Shown here: piece after piece, positions 32,080-41,808 of the stretch
How the letters are laid out: each line of letters starts with the position of its first letter
Position numbering within the stretch: position 1 is the stretch's first letter
Assembly (NCBI RefSeq): GCF_039538005.1
Contig: NZ_BAABBO010000009.1
Span: forward strand, 248,001 to 312,000
Direction of reading: 5' to 3'
Source: Allohahella marinimesophila
Lineage (GTDB): Bacteria; Pseudomonadota; Gammaproteobacteria; Pseudomonadales; Oleiphilaceae
Length of the DNA stretch: 64,000 nt
Notes under the pieces: generated by a model
Seen by the model: only the letters and a program-made list of their open reading frames with translations
Database searches by the model: none
What the model was told of the DNA's origin: nothing
Translations under genes and position numbers: made by a program

Positions 32080-34278
32080 TCACACCTCGACGAACTGCAT
32101 CCGGTGCTGAAGCCAACGTGTACTCAACTCGGATTCGAGGGCTGGCGTGGCGGCTGCAGCCAGCTTCTTGACCAGCGGCAGCAGATGCTGGTCTCGCTGC
32201 AGATCAGCGATCCTGAAGTTGAGCGACCCTGCCTGTCGGACACCGAGCACTTCGCCAGGGCCTCTGATTTCAAGATCCTTTTCGGCGATATAGAAGCCAT
32301 CGTGGCTTTCGCGCATGGTCTGCAGGCGCTGTTTTGCCAGTTGCGACAGTGGCGCATCGTAGACCAGCAGACAGTAGCTCTGCTTGGCGCCTCGGCCGAC
32401 GCGACCTCTGAGCTGATGCAGTTGAGCCAGACCCAGCCTTTCCGAGTTCTCGATCACCATGAGGCTGGCGTTGGGCACGTTCACGCCCACTTCGATCACC
32501 GTGGTCGCCACCAGCAGCTGTATTTCGCCTGACTTGAAATGCTGCATGACCATGCGCTTGGCATCCGACTTCATCTGGCCGTGCACCAGGCCGACACTGA
32601 AGCCGGGCAGCGCCGCAGCCAGCATGGTGGCGGTCGATTCGGCAGCCTGACTCTCGATGGCTTCTGACTCGGCCACGAGCGTGCAGACCCAGTAGACCTG
32701 GGCGCCCTCAGACAGGGCATGCGCTATCCGCTCGATGAGATCCTCGCGGCGCTTCGAGGGCACCACACTGGTCTGAATGATCTGCCGACCCGGTGGGAGT
32801 TCATCGATAACAGAAGTGTCCAGGTCGGCGTAGATACTCATCGCCAGCGTGCGCGGAATCGGTGTGGCGGTCATCACCAGCTGGTGGGGCTGACGGCCTT
32901 TGTCTTTCAGGGCCAGGCGCTGGCCGACGCCGAAGCGATGCTGTTCGTCGATGATGATCAGCCCGAGCTGCCGAAACAGGACGTCCTTCTGGAACAGCGC
33001 ATGGGTACCGATGACGATTTGCGCGCTGCCACTGGCGATAAGCGCCTTGACCGCTTTTTTCTCAGCGCCCCGCATGGAGCCGGTGAGCAGCTGGACGCTG
33101 ACGCCAAGTGGCTGGCACCAGCTGCGAAAGCTGTCGATATGTTGCTCGGCAAGTACTTCGGTTGGGGCCATCAACGCCACCTGTAAGCCGCTATCGATGC
33201 AGTCGAGCGCCGACAACGCGGCAACGAGGGTCTTGCCGGACCCGACATCGCCCTGAAGCAGACGTTGCATCGGCTGGCCGGTAGCGAGATCGGCGCGAAT
33301 CTCCTGCATCACCCGCTGCTGCGCGCCAGTCAGCCGAAACGGCAGTGTGGCCTGGAGCTGCTGACTGAGCCTGGGCTTACCATCGACGACGAACCCCTGG
33401 CGCGATTTCATCTGCTTCCTCAGGCGCAGCAGGCTGAGGTGATGGGCGAGCAGTTCCTCTAGCGAAAGCCGATCCTGGGCGAGCTCGATGGGTGAGCGGT
33501 CGGCACGCACCGCCTCGGGCGCGTCGTCTTCTGCCATCGCCAGGCGTTCGGGCTGGTGAACGATGTGCAGCGCCTGGCTCAGCCCGCAGTGGAGCACGGT
33601 TTTCTCGGGCGCGGTGAGCGCTCCTTGCGGCCTTGGCAAATGTTCGATGAGCGTGGCGGAGCGAAGCAGTCCGAGCGACTGGACGATGAGCTGACGCAGC
33701 TGTGTCTGTGCGAGGCCTGCCAGGGCCGGGTACACGGCCGTCAGACGCGGCGTGTTGAGTCCAGCCATCAGCGCGCGGCTTCCTCCTGCCTCCTCAGCTC
33801 CGTCGTCTTCCCCGGCATCAGGGGTACCTTCCGGCATGACTTCGGGATGATAGAACTCCACCCCGTTGCGGCCCGGCCGCGGCTCGCCAAAAAGATCCAG
33901 GAGCACACCTGGCAGATACAGGTTTCGCAAGGCAGCCGAGGGGTAGTAGAAGCGCAACCCACAGGTACCGGTCGCATCCTGCACCCGTACGAAAAGACTG
34001 GGGCGCCGACCCTGTTCACTCTGGGCACTGACCACCGTGCAGCAGATTCGGCAGCCGCGGCCGATTTTGAGACTGGCGATCGGCACTACGCGGGTGCGGT
34101 CCTCATACCGAAGAGGCAGATGAAGCAGCAGGTCTCTGACGGTCACGATGCCGGCCAGCGCCAGCTTCTCACTGAGGGCGGGCCCAATACCCTTCAGGCA
34201 GTCGACCGGCTGCTCGATGGCTTGTTCACTGGGATGCGCGACCCTGCTCGCGCCCTGGCTCAATCCAGTATCCGACAC
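32080..34278 (-). CDS. recG: ATP-dependent DNA helicase RecG
   Basis: A 732-residue RecG, slightly longer than the usual 690. The wedge domain with an OB fold (residues about 30-200) carries an Ala/Glu/Gly-rich insertion. It is followed by helicase motifs: QRLLQGDVGSGKTLVA (motif I), IIDEQHRFG (DEQH box), TATPIPRT (motif III), and the RGRVGRG motif VI. RecG remodels stalled replication forks and recombination intermediates. The start overlaps the end of oxyR by 19 bases, the conserved Pseudomonas oxyR-recG pair. Confidence 0.93.
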   Translation of the reverse strand: MSDTGLSQGASRVAHPSEQAIEQPVDCLKGIGPALSEKLALAGIVTVRDLLLHLPLRYEDRTRVVPIASLKIGRGCRICCTVVSAQSEQGRRPSLFVRVQDATGTCGLRFYYPSAALRNLYLPGVLLDLFGEPRPGRNGVEFYHPEVMPEGTPDAGEDDGAEEAGGSRALMAGLNTPRLTAVYPALAGLAQTQLRQLIVQSLGLLRSATLIEHLPRPQGALTAPEKTVLHCGLSQALHIVHQPERLAMAEDDAPEAVRADRSPIELAQDRLSLEELLAHHLSLLRLRKQMKSRQGFVVDGKPRLSQQLQATLPFRLTGAQQRVMQEIRADLATGQPMQRLLQGDVGSGKTLVAALSALDCIDSGLQVALMAPTEVLAEQHIDSFRSWCQPLGVSVQLLTGSMRGAEKKAVKALIASGSAQIVIGTHALFQKDVLFRQLGLIIIDEQHRFGVGQRLALKDKGRQPHQLVMTATPIPRTLAMSIYADLDTSVIDELPPGRQIIQTSVVPSKRREDLIERIAHALSEGAQVYWVCTLVAESEAIESQAAESTATMLAAALPGFSVGLVHGQMKSDAKRMVMQHFKSGEIQLLVATTVIEVGVNVPNASLMVIENSERLGLAQLHQLRGRVGRGAKQSYCLLVYDAPLSQLAKQRLQTMRESHDGFYIAEKDLEIRGPGEVLGVRQAGSLNFRIADLQRDQHLLPLVKKLAAAATPALESELSTRWLQHRMQFVEV

Positions 34279-35237
34279 TGCCCCGCCGCTCTGGTGAGCA
34301 CGTCGATGGCCTTGGGCCGGGGAAAACTGACCCGCCAGGCCAGGCCGACCGTTCTGAACGGTGAAGGTGCCTCGAACGGTCGTACCGTGAGGACGCCGGG
34401 GCTGTAGCGATCGGTCAGCGCGGCCGAGGCCGGCAGAACGGTGATGCCGAGCCCGGAGGCCACCATGTGGCGTATGGTTTCCAGACTGGTGCCTTCGGTC
34501 ATCAGGCGGCCGTTGCCACTTTGCACCTGCCGCGGGTCGCCGCGCTGCCCGCTACGCTGCTGGGACATACTCTGGCCGCGGTCAAGGTCACGCAGGCGCT
34601 CGGTCAACTGCGGACATGACTCGATGACCTGGTCACGAAAGCAGTGGCCGGGGCCGAGCAGGAGCAGCTCATCAACGGGCAAGGCATCGGTCGGTATCGC
34701 CTTGAACTTGGTCAGCGGATGGTCGGCTGGCATGAGCACCACGAAAGGCTCATCGTAGAGGGGCTTGGTCAGCACCTCGGGTTCGGAGAACGGGAGTGCG
34801 ACGATGATGGCATCGAGTTCGTTATGACGCAGCCGCTCCCGCAGGGCAGAGGTATAATTTTCTTCGATATACAGCGGCATGTTCGGTGCCGCCTGCCTGA
34901 CCTGTGGGGTGAGATGGGGAAACAGATAGGGCCCAACGGTGAGGATGGCGCCAAGCCGCAATGACGAGCCCAGCTGATCCTTGCCCGACTGCGCGATATT
35001 CTTCAGCACGCCGATTTCATCAAGCACATGACGTGATTGCTCGATGATGCGTATGCCGATATCGGTAATGGCGATGCTGCTCTTGCTGCGCTCGAACAGG
35101 GTGATAGCCAGTTCGTCTTCCAGCTTCTTCACGGCCACACTCAGGGTGGGTTGGCTGACATGACAGCGCTCGGCGGCCCGGCCGAAATGACGCTCCTCTG
35201 CGAGCGTGACGATATAGCGCAGTTCTGTAAGGGTCAT
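34260..35237 (-). CDS. oxyR: Hydrogen-peroxide sensor OxyR (LysR family) with a loop insertion
   Basis: A 325-residue LysR regulator from the ATG at 35237, which gives the conventional start MTLTELRYIVTLAEE. The helix-turn-helix reads FGRAAERCHVSQPTLSVAVKKLE. The redox pair Cys-FRDQVIES-Cys is spaced exactly as the Cys199/Cys208 disulfide of E. coli OxyR. About 25 extra Gln/Arg/Ser/Gly-rich residues follow the second cysteine before TSLETIRHMVASG, making the protein longer than typical (about 305). It activates peroxide-defence genes. Overlaps recG. Confidence 0.93.
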   Translation of the reverse strand: MTLTELRYIVTLAEERHFGRAAERCHVSQPTLSVAVKKLEDELAITLFERSKSSIAITDIGIRIIEQSRHVLDEIGVLKNIAQSGKDQLGSSLRLGAILTVGPYLFPHLTPQVRQAAPNMPLYIEENYTSALRERLRHNELDAIIVALPFSEPEVLTKPLYDEPFVVLMPADHPLTKFKAIPTDALPVDELLLLGPGHCFRDQVIESCPQLTERLRDLDRGQSMSQQRSGQRGDPRQVQSGNGRLMTEGTSLETIRHMVASGLGITVLPASAALTDRYSPGVLTVRPFEAPSPFRTVGLAWRVSFPRPKAIDVLTRAAGQCRILD

Positions 35238-35462
35238 TGGTCGGGCACTCCTGAAACCTTGGTCCACCGCGGACGCGTGGCCTACCTCAAGATATATAGC
35301 CTCAGCCAATGTATTTCAATTGTTTCAATAGTTAAAGACTTTTTAGCAGGGTGCCCGGAAACAGCAGCGCTTCCGGGCCAGAGGGGATACTAGTTACAGT
35401 CGAGGCAGCTCCATTCCACGATGCTGCTACCAGAGCAGCCCATCATCGCCGCCACCATTATT

Positions 35463-36800
35463 TCACCCTGGGTCGACGCCGGAGGCTGGTGTGTACGGAT
35501 CCCAATACCAGGTGCTGATCGTGGGATCGTAGCCAGGGTTGGCGTGCTCGGCGACATATAACTTGCCATTGAATCTGACCACAGCGCCTTTCGCATACTG
35601 CGTTCCTGCCCGCCAGTCCGGGTAGGTCTGGGTGCCACCGTTGTCACCGCCATTGTTGCCGCCCCCGGTATCGGTATAGGGGTCCCAGAACCAGGTGCTG
35701 ATGGTTGGGCTATAACCGGGATTTGCATGTTCCGCGATGTACAGTCTGCCCTCGTAGCGCACGATGGCGCCTACGGCGTAATAGGTGTTGCTGTTCCAGT
35801 CAGGATAGCTGTCGGTCGGGTTGCCACCGCCGCCGCCATTGTCATCACCGCCACCGTTGTCGCCGTTACCACCGGCTGCGTGGCCAACGGTATCCCAGAT
35901 GGTCTTCATCAGCGAGAGGTTGTCACGGGTATCCTGCGAGATCTCCCAGAACATGATGCCCCCGGCTTCATCCAGCGCGAGTTCGGCTTTGGCCTTGATA
36001 GTCGGCTGTCCGTTGTAGTCCAGGCCACCGGCGTTATCAACCTGGGCAGCGCTTGCGCCATGGCGCGCGATAATGTCGCGATAGGCGAGATAATTTGTGC
36101 GTGAGTAGAACGGCACGCCTAGTACCGCCTTGCTCTTGGGTAGACCCTCGTTGAACTTCCAGTGTGTGAGCGCTGCTTGCGCCGCCTGATAAGTCGAGTG
36201 CGGATAGTTGAGGTCGTAGACCATGAGATTGAGGAAGTCGACGGCTTCGATGACCGCCGAACCTACACTGCCTGGCCAGTCGTTATGAGTCACCGCCGCC
36301 GTCAGCAGCTTACCGCGTGGCTTGAGAGCGCGATTGAGATCCTGCATCAATATCCGGAAATTATTCGCCTCGGCACCGGCGTTGGGATATTCCCAGTCGA
36401 TATCCACACCATCGAGACCGTACTGGTTGACGAAATTCACGATATTGCTGACGAAGTTGGCTCTGGAGCTGCTATTGGCCGCCAGGCTGATGAAAGCCGA
36501 ATCATCACCATCATTCCAGCCGCCGACCGCAATGAGCACTTTGACGCCTTTTGCGTGCGCCTGATTGACCAGGTTGTTCAGTCGTGCCCCGCCACCAGGC
36601 AGGGCCTGCAAGCCGCCGTTCGCGGTTGGCAATACAAAGGAATAGTTGATGTGGGTCAACCGCTCGTAAGGGATGCTGTTCACATCACCCTGCCAGGTCG
36701 GGAAATAGCCGACCACCTTGAAGGCGGCGGCTGGCCCGGCTGCAAATAGTGCCGCCAATGCCAGAGTCAGCATGCCGCGTCTGACGCTCCTTGATGTCAT
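35463..36800 (-). CDS. Secreted GH18 chitinase with two CBM5/12-type modules
   Basis: A 445-residue secreted chitinase with a signal peptide (LALAALFAAGPAAA). The GH18 domain has the active-site signature GVDIDWEYP, with the catalytic glutamate. It starts KVVGYFPTWQGDVNSIPYER and ends near FWEISQDT. Two carbohydrate-binding modules of the CBM5/12 type follow (YPDWNSNTYYAVGAIVRYEGRLY and YPDWRAGTQYAKGAVVRFNGKLY, each ending WDPY), linked by Gly/Asn/Asp-rich linkers. It degrades chitin outside the cell. Downstream of the TGA stop the same frame continues NNGGGDDG (see findings), so the gene may be shortened. Confidence 0.9.
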   Translation of the reverse strand: MTSRSVRRGMLTLALAALFAAGPAAAFKVVGYFPTWQGDVNSIPYERLTHINYSFVLPTANGGLQALPGGGARLNNLVNQAHAKGVKVLIAVGGWNDGDDSAFISLAANSSSRANFVSNIVNFVNQYGLDGVDIDWEYPNAGAEANNFRILMQDLNRALKPRGKLLTAAVTHNDWPGSVGSAVIEAVDFLNLMVYDLNYPHSTYQAAQAALTHWKFNEGLPKSKAVLGVPFYSRTNYLAYRDIIARHGASAAQVDNAGGLDYNGQPTIKAKAELALDEAGGIMFWEISQDTRDNLSLMKTIWDTVGHAAGGNGDNGGGDDNGGGGGNPTDSYPDWNSNTYYAVGAIVRYEGRLYIAEHANPGYSPTISTWFWDPYTDTGGGNNGGDNGGTQTYPDWRAGTQYAKGAVVRFNGKLYVAEHANPGYDPTISTWYWDPYTPASGVDPG

Positions 36801-36998
36801 ATCCCTGCGTTCCTTTTTTGGTTGAGGGGATTTAAGAACGCTCTAGGGTAGGCTCTCTGCGGGCTGTGCGAATCGTTCAGAAGGTTGGTTATCGCTCAAC
36901 CGTTTGGATGAGGCAGGCCGCTGACAGGTCTTGAGAGAAAACGGCTGATGCGCCATTCTGCAAGGCCGCTCAAGTGCCTCGAAAGGATATAGCCTGCC

Positions 36999-38021
36999 AT
37001 GACGACCAACGCTACTCACGCCGCCGAACTGCTTCTGCTGGGCTATGGCCAGCTCAATACTGCGCTCGCACAGTCCCTCATGGCGTCGCCACTGCGGCTG
37101 GGCGCGGCGGCCGACAGACTGAGCATTTGTGCTGTATCACGCTCTCCACGAGACGCAGCCGCATCGGCCGATGCAAGGGTGAGCCTCAGTCACGAGGCGA
37201 TGGACCTGCTCAGTCCGGATTTCAGCAGACTGCCAGAGCATCCGCTCGCGATCATCTACTGTCTGACGCCTTCGGAGATGAGTCCTGAGGGTTATCGCAA
37301 GGCTTATGTCGAGCCGCTCCGGGCCATACTGTCACACTACGAGGCTGCGCAGTCGCGCGAGGGAAATAAAGCACCGTTGCCGCATGTATTCTTCATCTCC
37401 AGTACTGGGGTTTACGGCCAGGATGATGATGTTGCAGTCAATGAAGCGTCGCCCACAGCACCGTCGCGATTCAGCGGGCAAATCATGCTCGAAGCTGAAG
37501 ACCGGTTGCGGGCGAGCCCTCTGCCCGGCACAGCCGTGCGATTTAGCGGCATCTATGGTCCAACGCGACTCGGTATGCTGCGCGGCGTAGTCGCCACAGC
37601 CCTGCTGTCTGAATCGCTCCCCGACAGCGAGACCGCGGACTCTTCACCCTTCACCAACCGGATTCATGACGCTGACTGCGTGGGTGTGCTGAAATATCTG
37701 CTTCAGAGGCTGCTCGATGGCCAGCCGCTCGAAGCGTTGTACCTGGCGAGCGATCCCACCCCGACCAGGCGCGCTGAGGTGGCCAGGCGGCTCGGGGAAT
37801 ATATTCGGACATTGCCGACACAGCAGCGCGAGCTGCTGAAGGCACATTTCGGTGAAAGCCTGAAGAAGGGCGGACTGCCAGAGGGTTCCGGCAGGGCTGG
37901 CAGCAAGCGCTGTCTCCCTGAGCGCCTGCTGCAGACGGGCTATGAATTCCGTTATCCCGACTTCATGAGCGGCTACAGCCGCATCATCGAGGATCTGGTC
38001 CAGGCGCCCGAAAAATCTTAG
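36999..38021 (+). CDS. YeeZ-like NAD(P)-binding Rossmann protein
   Basis: A 340-residue protein with a degenerate Rossmann motif LLLGYGQLNTALA at the N-terminus. An epimerase-like body follows: YCLTPSEMSPEGYRKAYVEPL, ISSTGVYGQ, VRFSGIYGPTRLGMLRG and NRIHDADCVGVLKYLL. This pattern is typical of the YeeZ/SDR-a family of NAD-dependent epimerase-like proteins in Pseudomonas. Catalytic substrates are unknown. It converges with ridA (4-base overlap of stops). Confidence 0.8.
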   Translation: MTTNATHAAELLLLGYGQLNTALAQSLMASPLRLGAAADRLSICAVSRSPRDAAASADARVSLSHEAMDLLSPDFSRLPEHPLAIIYCLTPSEMSPEGYRKAYVEPLRAILSHYEAAQSREGNKAPLPHVFFISSTGVYGQDDDVAVNEASPTAPSRFSGQIMLEAEDRLRASPLPGTAVRFSGIYGPTRLGMLRGVVATALLSESLPDSETADSSPFTNRIHDADCVGVLKYLLQRLLDGQPLEALYLASDPTPTRRAEVARRLGEYIRTLPTQQRELLKAHFGESLKKGGLPEGSGRAGSKRCLPERLLQTGYEFRYPDFMSGYSRIIEDLVQAPEKS

Positions 38022-38401
38022 ATCACCATGACCGCATCCATTTCCACAGGCACACCTTTCGGTAGCTGGGAAACGCCGATGGCTGCCCTGGCCGGATAGG
38101 GGTCACGAAAGTAGGTGGCCATGACTTCATTGAGCTGGGCAAAATTGCTCAAGTCTGTGAGGTAGATATTGAGTTTGACGATATCCGACAGCTCACCGCC
38201 CGCAGCGCGACAGACCGCCTGCAGGTTCTCGAATACCTGTGTCGTCATGGCCTTGAAGTCGCCACTGACGACTTCCATGGTCTTGGGATCCAGCGGGATC
38301 TGACCTGAGAGATACATGGTATTGCCAGCTTTTACAGCCTGCGAATAGGTGCCGATGGCACTCGGTGCATCATCGGTATGAATAATGGACTTGTTTGTCA
38401 T
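38018..38401 (-). CDS. ridA: RidA-family enamine/imine deaminase
   Basis: A 127-residue RidA protein from the ATG at 38401, which has GAGGA nine bases upstream and gives the normal family length. Conserved features: PSAIGTYSQAVKAGNTMYLSGQIPLDPKT, the DIVKLNIYLTDLSNF region, and PARAAIGVSQLPKGVPVEMDAV with the key arginine. It hydrolyses reactive 2-aminoacrylate and other enamines from PLP enzymes. It sits directly downstream of spoT on the same strand, as in Pseudomonas. Confidence 0.92.
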   Translation of the reverse strand: MTNKSIIHTDDAPSAIGTYSQAVKAGNTMYLSGQIPLDPKTMEVVSGDFKAMTTQVFENLQAVCRAAGGELSDIVKLNIYLTDLSNFAQLNEVMATYFRDPYPARAAIGVSQLPKGVPVEMDAVMVI

Positions 38402-38466
38402 GACTACGAATTCCTCATGCAGATGCTTGATAAGGTTGAACAAAATTGAATTACGGTCTTGTGTGG

Positions 38467-40590
38467 TCAGTGCCGCTTGTAGCGCGCCAGGCTGGTAACG
38501 ACCTTCAGGTGCCTGAGCTTTCGCATGACCCGTGCCAGATGGCTGCGCCCCTGCACATTGAGCAGGACCTTGATGACAACGTGACGGGCGTTCTGCTCCA
38601 TGACCTGAATGTGCTCGATACTGCTTTCAGCCAGCGTGATCGTACTGGCCACCTCGGCGATGACGCCGCGCTGCTTTTCGGCTTCGATGCGCAACTCCAC
38701 GACGAACTCGTCAGTGATGTTCTTGCCCCAGTGCAGCGGTATGAAGTTATCGGGATCCACCAGAAGCTCACGCAGGCGCTCGCAGTCGGCAGCATGGATG
38801 ACCATGCCCTTGCCTTCCTTGAGGTAGCCCACAATCGGGTCGCCCGGAATGGGCTTGCAGCAACGAGCGAAGGTGAGGACGCTTTCGGCGGTCCCTTCGA
38901 TGAGCAGTGCCGAGTGCGCTTCCTGTGCCGGGCCCTTGGGCAGGACCTCATCGATATTTTCCGGGATGCTCAGTAACTGCCGCGCCACAATGAAGGGCAT
39001 GCGGTTACCGAGACCGATTTCCTCGAGCATCTTGTCGAGCCCGGTGAGCGAATTATGCTTCAGCACAAGGGCAATCTGGGCATCGCTGATTGACTCGAGC
39101 TTGTAGCCAAGATCCTCCAGCGCCTTGTTGAGCAGGCGATAGCCAAGATCCCGCGCCTCTTCCAGCTGAATCTTTCGAAGGTGGTGGCGAACAGAGCTTC
39201 TGGCCTTGCCAGTAACTGCGAAGTCCATCCAGGCATCTTTAGGCATGGCGCCCGGCGTGGTGATGATTTCCACGGTCTGACCACTCTTCAGACTGACGCT
39301 CAATGGCGCAAGATGCTTGTTGATGCGGCAGGCAACGGCTGAATTACCCACGTCGGTGTGGATGGCGTAGGCGAAGTCGATCGGCGTTGCCCCAGCTGGC
39401 AGCTCGAGAATCCTCCCCTTTGGCGTGAATACATAGATCTCATCCGGGAACAGGTCGATCTTGACGTGCTCAATAAAGTCGAGGGAATCTGAAGTCTTCT
39501 CCCTGAGCTCGAGCATTTCATTGACCCACTTCTGCGCGCGCTTCTGCTGGTTGTCGGCAAGGTCAGAGCGCTTATAGAGCCAGTGCGCGGCAATGCCGGA
39601 CTTGGCGACGCGATCCATCTCCTCGGTGCGGATCTGCACCTCGATGTTGACCTGCGAATTGAACAGGGTGGTGTGCAGAGACTGGTAGCCGTTGGCCTTC
39701 GGCAGCGCGATATAATCCTTGAAGCGACCGGGCAGTGGCTTGAACAGGCTGTGCACCATGCCGAGAATGCGATAGCAGTCGTCAGCACTATTCGTCACTA
39801 CTCGCAACGCATAGACATCCATGATGTCCTGGAAGGAACTGCGCTTCAGCTTCATCTTCTGATAGATACTGTGGAGGTGCTTTTCGCGACCTTCCACTCG
39901 GGCCTGAATACCTTTTTCGCGCAGACTCGACTCGAACGAGCGCTGAATGTCCTCGATGATGCCGATGTGGTTGCCGCGTAGCTTGCGCACCGCTTCCCGG
40001 ATGTACTTCGCCCGCATCGGATACATGGCACCGAAGCCGAGATCCTCCAGCTCCGTGCTGACGGAATGAATGCCGAGGCGATGAGCGATGGGCGCGTAAA
40101 TGTCTAGCGTTTCGGTCGCAATGCGCCGACGCTTTTCAGGCTTCAGGGGGCCGAGTGTACGCATGTTGTGGAGACGGTCGGCGAGCTTGACGAGAATAAC
40201 GCGGATGTCTCTCGACATGGCCAGCGCCATCTTCTGAAAGTTCTCGGCCTGAGCCTCAGCGCGGGATTTGAATTCGATCTGGGTGAGCTTGCTGACCCCA
40301 TCGACGAGCTCAGCGACTTCACGGCCAAATTGACCGTCGATGGCCTCTTTGGGAATACCAGTGTCTTCAATAACGTCATGCAGCAGGGCGGCTGCCAGGC
40401 ACTCGCTGTCGAGTTGCAGGTCGGCCAGTACGTTGGCTACGGCAAGGGGATGGGTAATATATTCCTCACCACTCTGCCGATACTGCCCATCATGGGCCTG
40501 CTCGGCATAGTAGTAGGCACGCCTGACCCGGTCCACTTCCTGTGGATCGAGATAGCTGCCCAGTCGATCTGCGAGAATTTCAATGGTCAT
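38467..40590 (-). CDS. spoT: Bifunctional (p)ppGpp synthetase/hydrolase SpoT
   Basis: A 707-residue RelA/SpoT enzyme of normal length. The HD hydrolase domain has HPLAVANVL and LLHDVIEDT (the HDxxED motif). The synthetase domain includes SSFQDIMDVYALRVV and GRFKDYIALPKANGYQSLHTT. A TGS domain (YVFTPKGRILELPAGATPIDFAYAIHT) and C-terminal ACT domain follow. It controls stringent-response alarmone levels. Encoded downstream of rpoZ on the same strand with gmk before it, the conserved gmk-rpoZ-spoT unit. Confidence 0.95.
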   Translation of the reverse strand: MTIEILADRLGSYLDPQEVDRVRRAYYYAEQAHDGQYRQSGEEYITHPLAVANVLADLQLDSECLAAALLHDVIEDTGIPKEAIDGQFGREVAELVDGVSKLTQIEFKSRAEAQAENFQKMALAMSRDIRVILVKLADRLHNMRTLGPLKPEKRRRIATETLDIYAPIAHRLGIHSVSTELEDLGFGAMYPMRAKYIREAVRKLRGNHIGIIEDIQRSFESSLREKGIQARVEGREKHLHSIYQKMKLKRSSFQDIMDVYALRVVTNSADDCYRILGMVHSLFKPLPGRFKDYIALPKANGYQSLHTTLFNSQVNIEVQIRTEEMDRVAKSGIAAHWLYKRSDLADNQQKRAQKWVNEMLELREKTSDSLDFIEHVKIDLFPDEIYVFTPKGRILELPAGATPIDFAYAIHTDVGNSAVACRINKHLAPLSVSLKSGQTVEIITTPGAMPKDAWMDFAVTGKARSSVRHHLRKIQLEEARDLGYRLLNKALEDLGYKLESISDAQIALVLKHNSLTGLDKMLEEIGLGNRMPFIVARQLLSIPENIDEVLPKGPAQEAHSALLIEGTAESVLTFARCCKPIPGDPIVGYLKEGKGMVIHAADCERLRELLVDPDNFIPLHWGKNITDEFVVELRIEAEKQRGVIAEVASTITLAESSIEHIQVMEQNARHVVIKVLLNVQGRSHLARVMRKLRHLKVVTSLARYKRH

Positions 40591-40676
40591 GCGTATGAAT
40601 ATAGCGCAGACAGCCTGTCAGGCATAGACTTGCCTACAGGCTAGGACATGACGTCCTACATGAAGTTCTGGCAATC

Positions 40677-40886
40677 TCAGTCGTCGAGATCTTCTATGGT
40701 TTTCTTGGTGATGAGGCCCTTGGCAATCTCGCGCAAGGCGACCACGGTCACCTTGTCATTCTCCCACTCGACCTTGGCATCGCGTATGCCATGGGCGAGC
40801 TGACGTGAACGCTTGGTCGCAAGCAATACGAGCTCGAAGCGGTTTTCAACGTGATCAAGACAATCTTCGACAGTGACTCGAGCCAT
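40677..40886 (-). CDS. rpoZ: RNA polymerase omega subunit (short form)
   Basis: A 69-residue omega subunit. The conserved core MARVTVEDCLDHVENRFELV and ATKRSRQLAHG, then VALREIAKGLI, is complete. The C-terminal acidic tail that brings Pseudomonas omega to about 87 residues is replaced by KKTIEDLDD. Omega assists assembly of RNA polymerase and contributes to the ppGpp site. Located between gmk and spoT, as is usual. Confidence 0.92.
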   Translation of the reverse strand: MARVTVEDCLDHVENRFELVLLATKRSRQLAHGIRDAKVEWENDKVTVVALREIAKGLITKKTIEDLDD

Positions 40887-40946
40887 GAACAGGGCCTTTG
40901 GGGAAATTAAACGGGCACGAAGTGTACAACATTCAGACCACCTCTA

Positions 40947-41645
40947 TCAATGGTCGCCGTCTGCTCCGCACAGATCATTGAGGATATCGGCCAGGGCAGG
41001 CGCCTGCCGCGCCAGACTGTGCCGCTCAGCCAGAAACACTGCGCTCAAGGCATCGAGCGCCGTATCGAAATCGTCGTTGACGATGAGATAGTCGTATTCG
41101 GGATAGTGAGCCATCTCTGAGGAGGCCTTGCCGAGCCGCTTGGCAATGACGTCATCGGCATCCAGCTTTCGATTTCGCAGGCGGGACTCGAGAGCGGCCA
41201 GCGAAGGGGGCAGGATGAAGATCGAACGCGTTTCGGGCCTGAGCCGCCTCACCTGTGCTGCCCCCTGCCAATCGATTTCCAGGATCACGTCGATGCCGGC
41301 CTGTAGTTGCTCATCAACCCAATCTGAGCAAGTGCCGTAAAGATTGCCAAATACGTCTGCAGATTCGAGAAAGGCGCCGTCTGCCTGACGTTCGATAAAA
41401 TCTTCCCGACTCACGAAATGATAATGCACACCGTCTACTTCGCCCTGGCGCGGCTTGCGTGTGGTGTGCGAAATAGACACCTTGAGCCGCTGCTCCCGCT
41501 TGAGTAGCGCCGTCACCAGACTGGTCTTGCCAGCCCCGGACGGCGCGGACACCACGAACAGCTGGCCGCGAACACGATGTCCTGTCTCGCCGCCGAATGC
41601 TGAGGAAGCCTTGTCGTGAGATACTGGAGCTGGTGCTGCGGTCAT
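40947..41645 (-). CDS. gmk: Guanylate kinase
   Basis: A 232-residue guanylate kinase. The P-loop VVSAPSGAGKTSLV lies near residue 35, after an N-terminal extension of about 28 residues that does not look conserved; a later start is possible. Further conserved blocks: SHTTRKPRQGEVDGVHYHFVS, and IDVILEIDWQGAAQVR. It phosphorylates GMP to GDP, supplying nucleotide and alarmone precursors. It heads the gmk-rpoZ-spoT group. Confidence 0.93.
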   Translation of the reverse strand: MTAAPAPVSHDKASSAFGGETGHRVRGQLFVVSAPSGAGKTSLVTALLKREQRLKVSISHTTRKPRQGEVDGVHYHFVSREDFIERQADGAFLESADVFGNLYGTCSDWVDEQLQAGIDVILEIDWQGAAQVRRLRPETRSIFILPPSLAALESRLRNRKLDADDVIAKRLGKASSEMAHYPEYDYLIVNDDFDTALDALSAVFLAERHSLARQAPALADILNDLCGADGDH

Positions 41646-41808
41646 GATTTTTGGCCGTATAACAGAATGTGGCTGATGAGCGACCGCCTCCTTCGAGAGG
41701 ATCGGCTGCTATGCTAATGGACAAGAATAGCTGTTCTTGGCAGCTTCCGGCCAGTCTGATGCGCCCAAACTGTCAGTGAAATAGCATACAGGGATACATG
41801 TTTCGACC

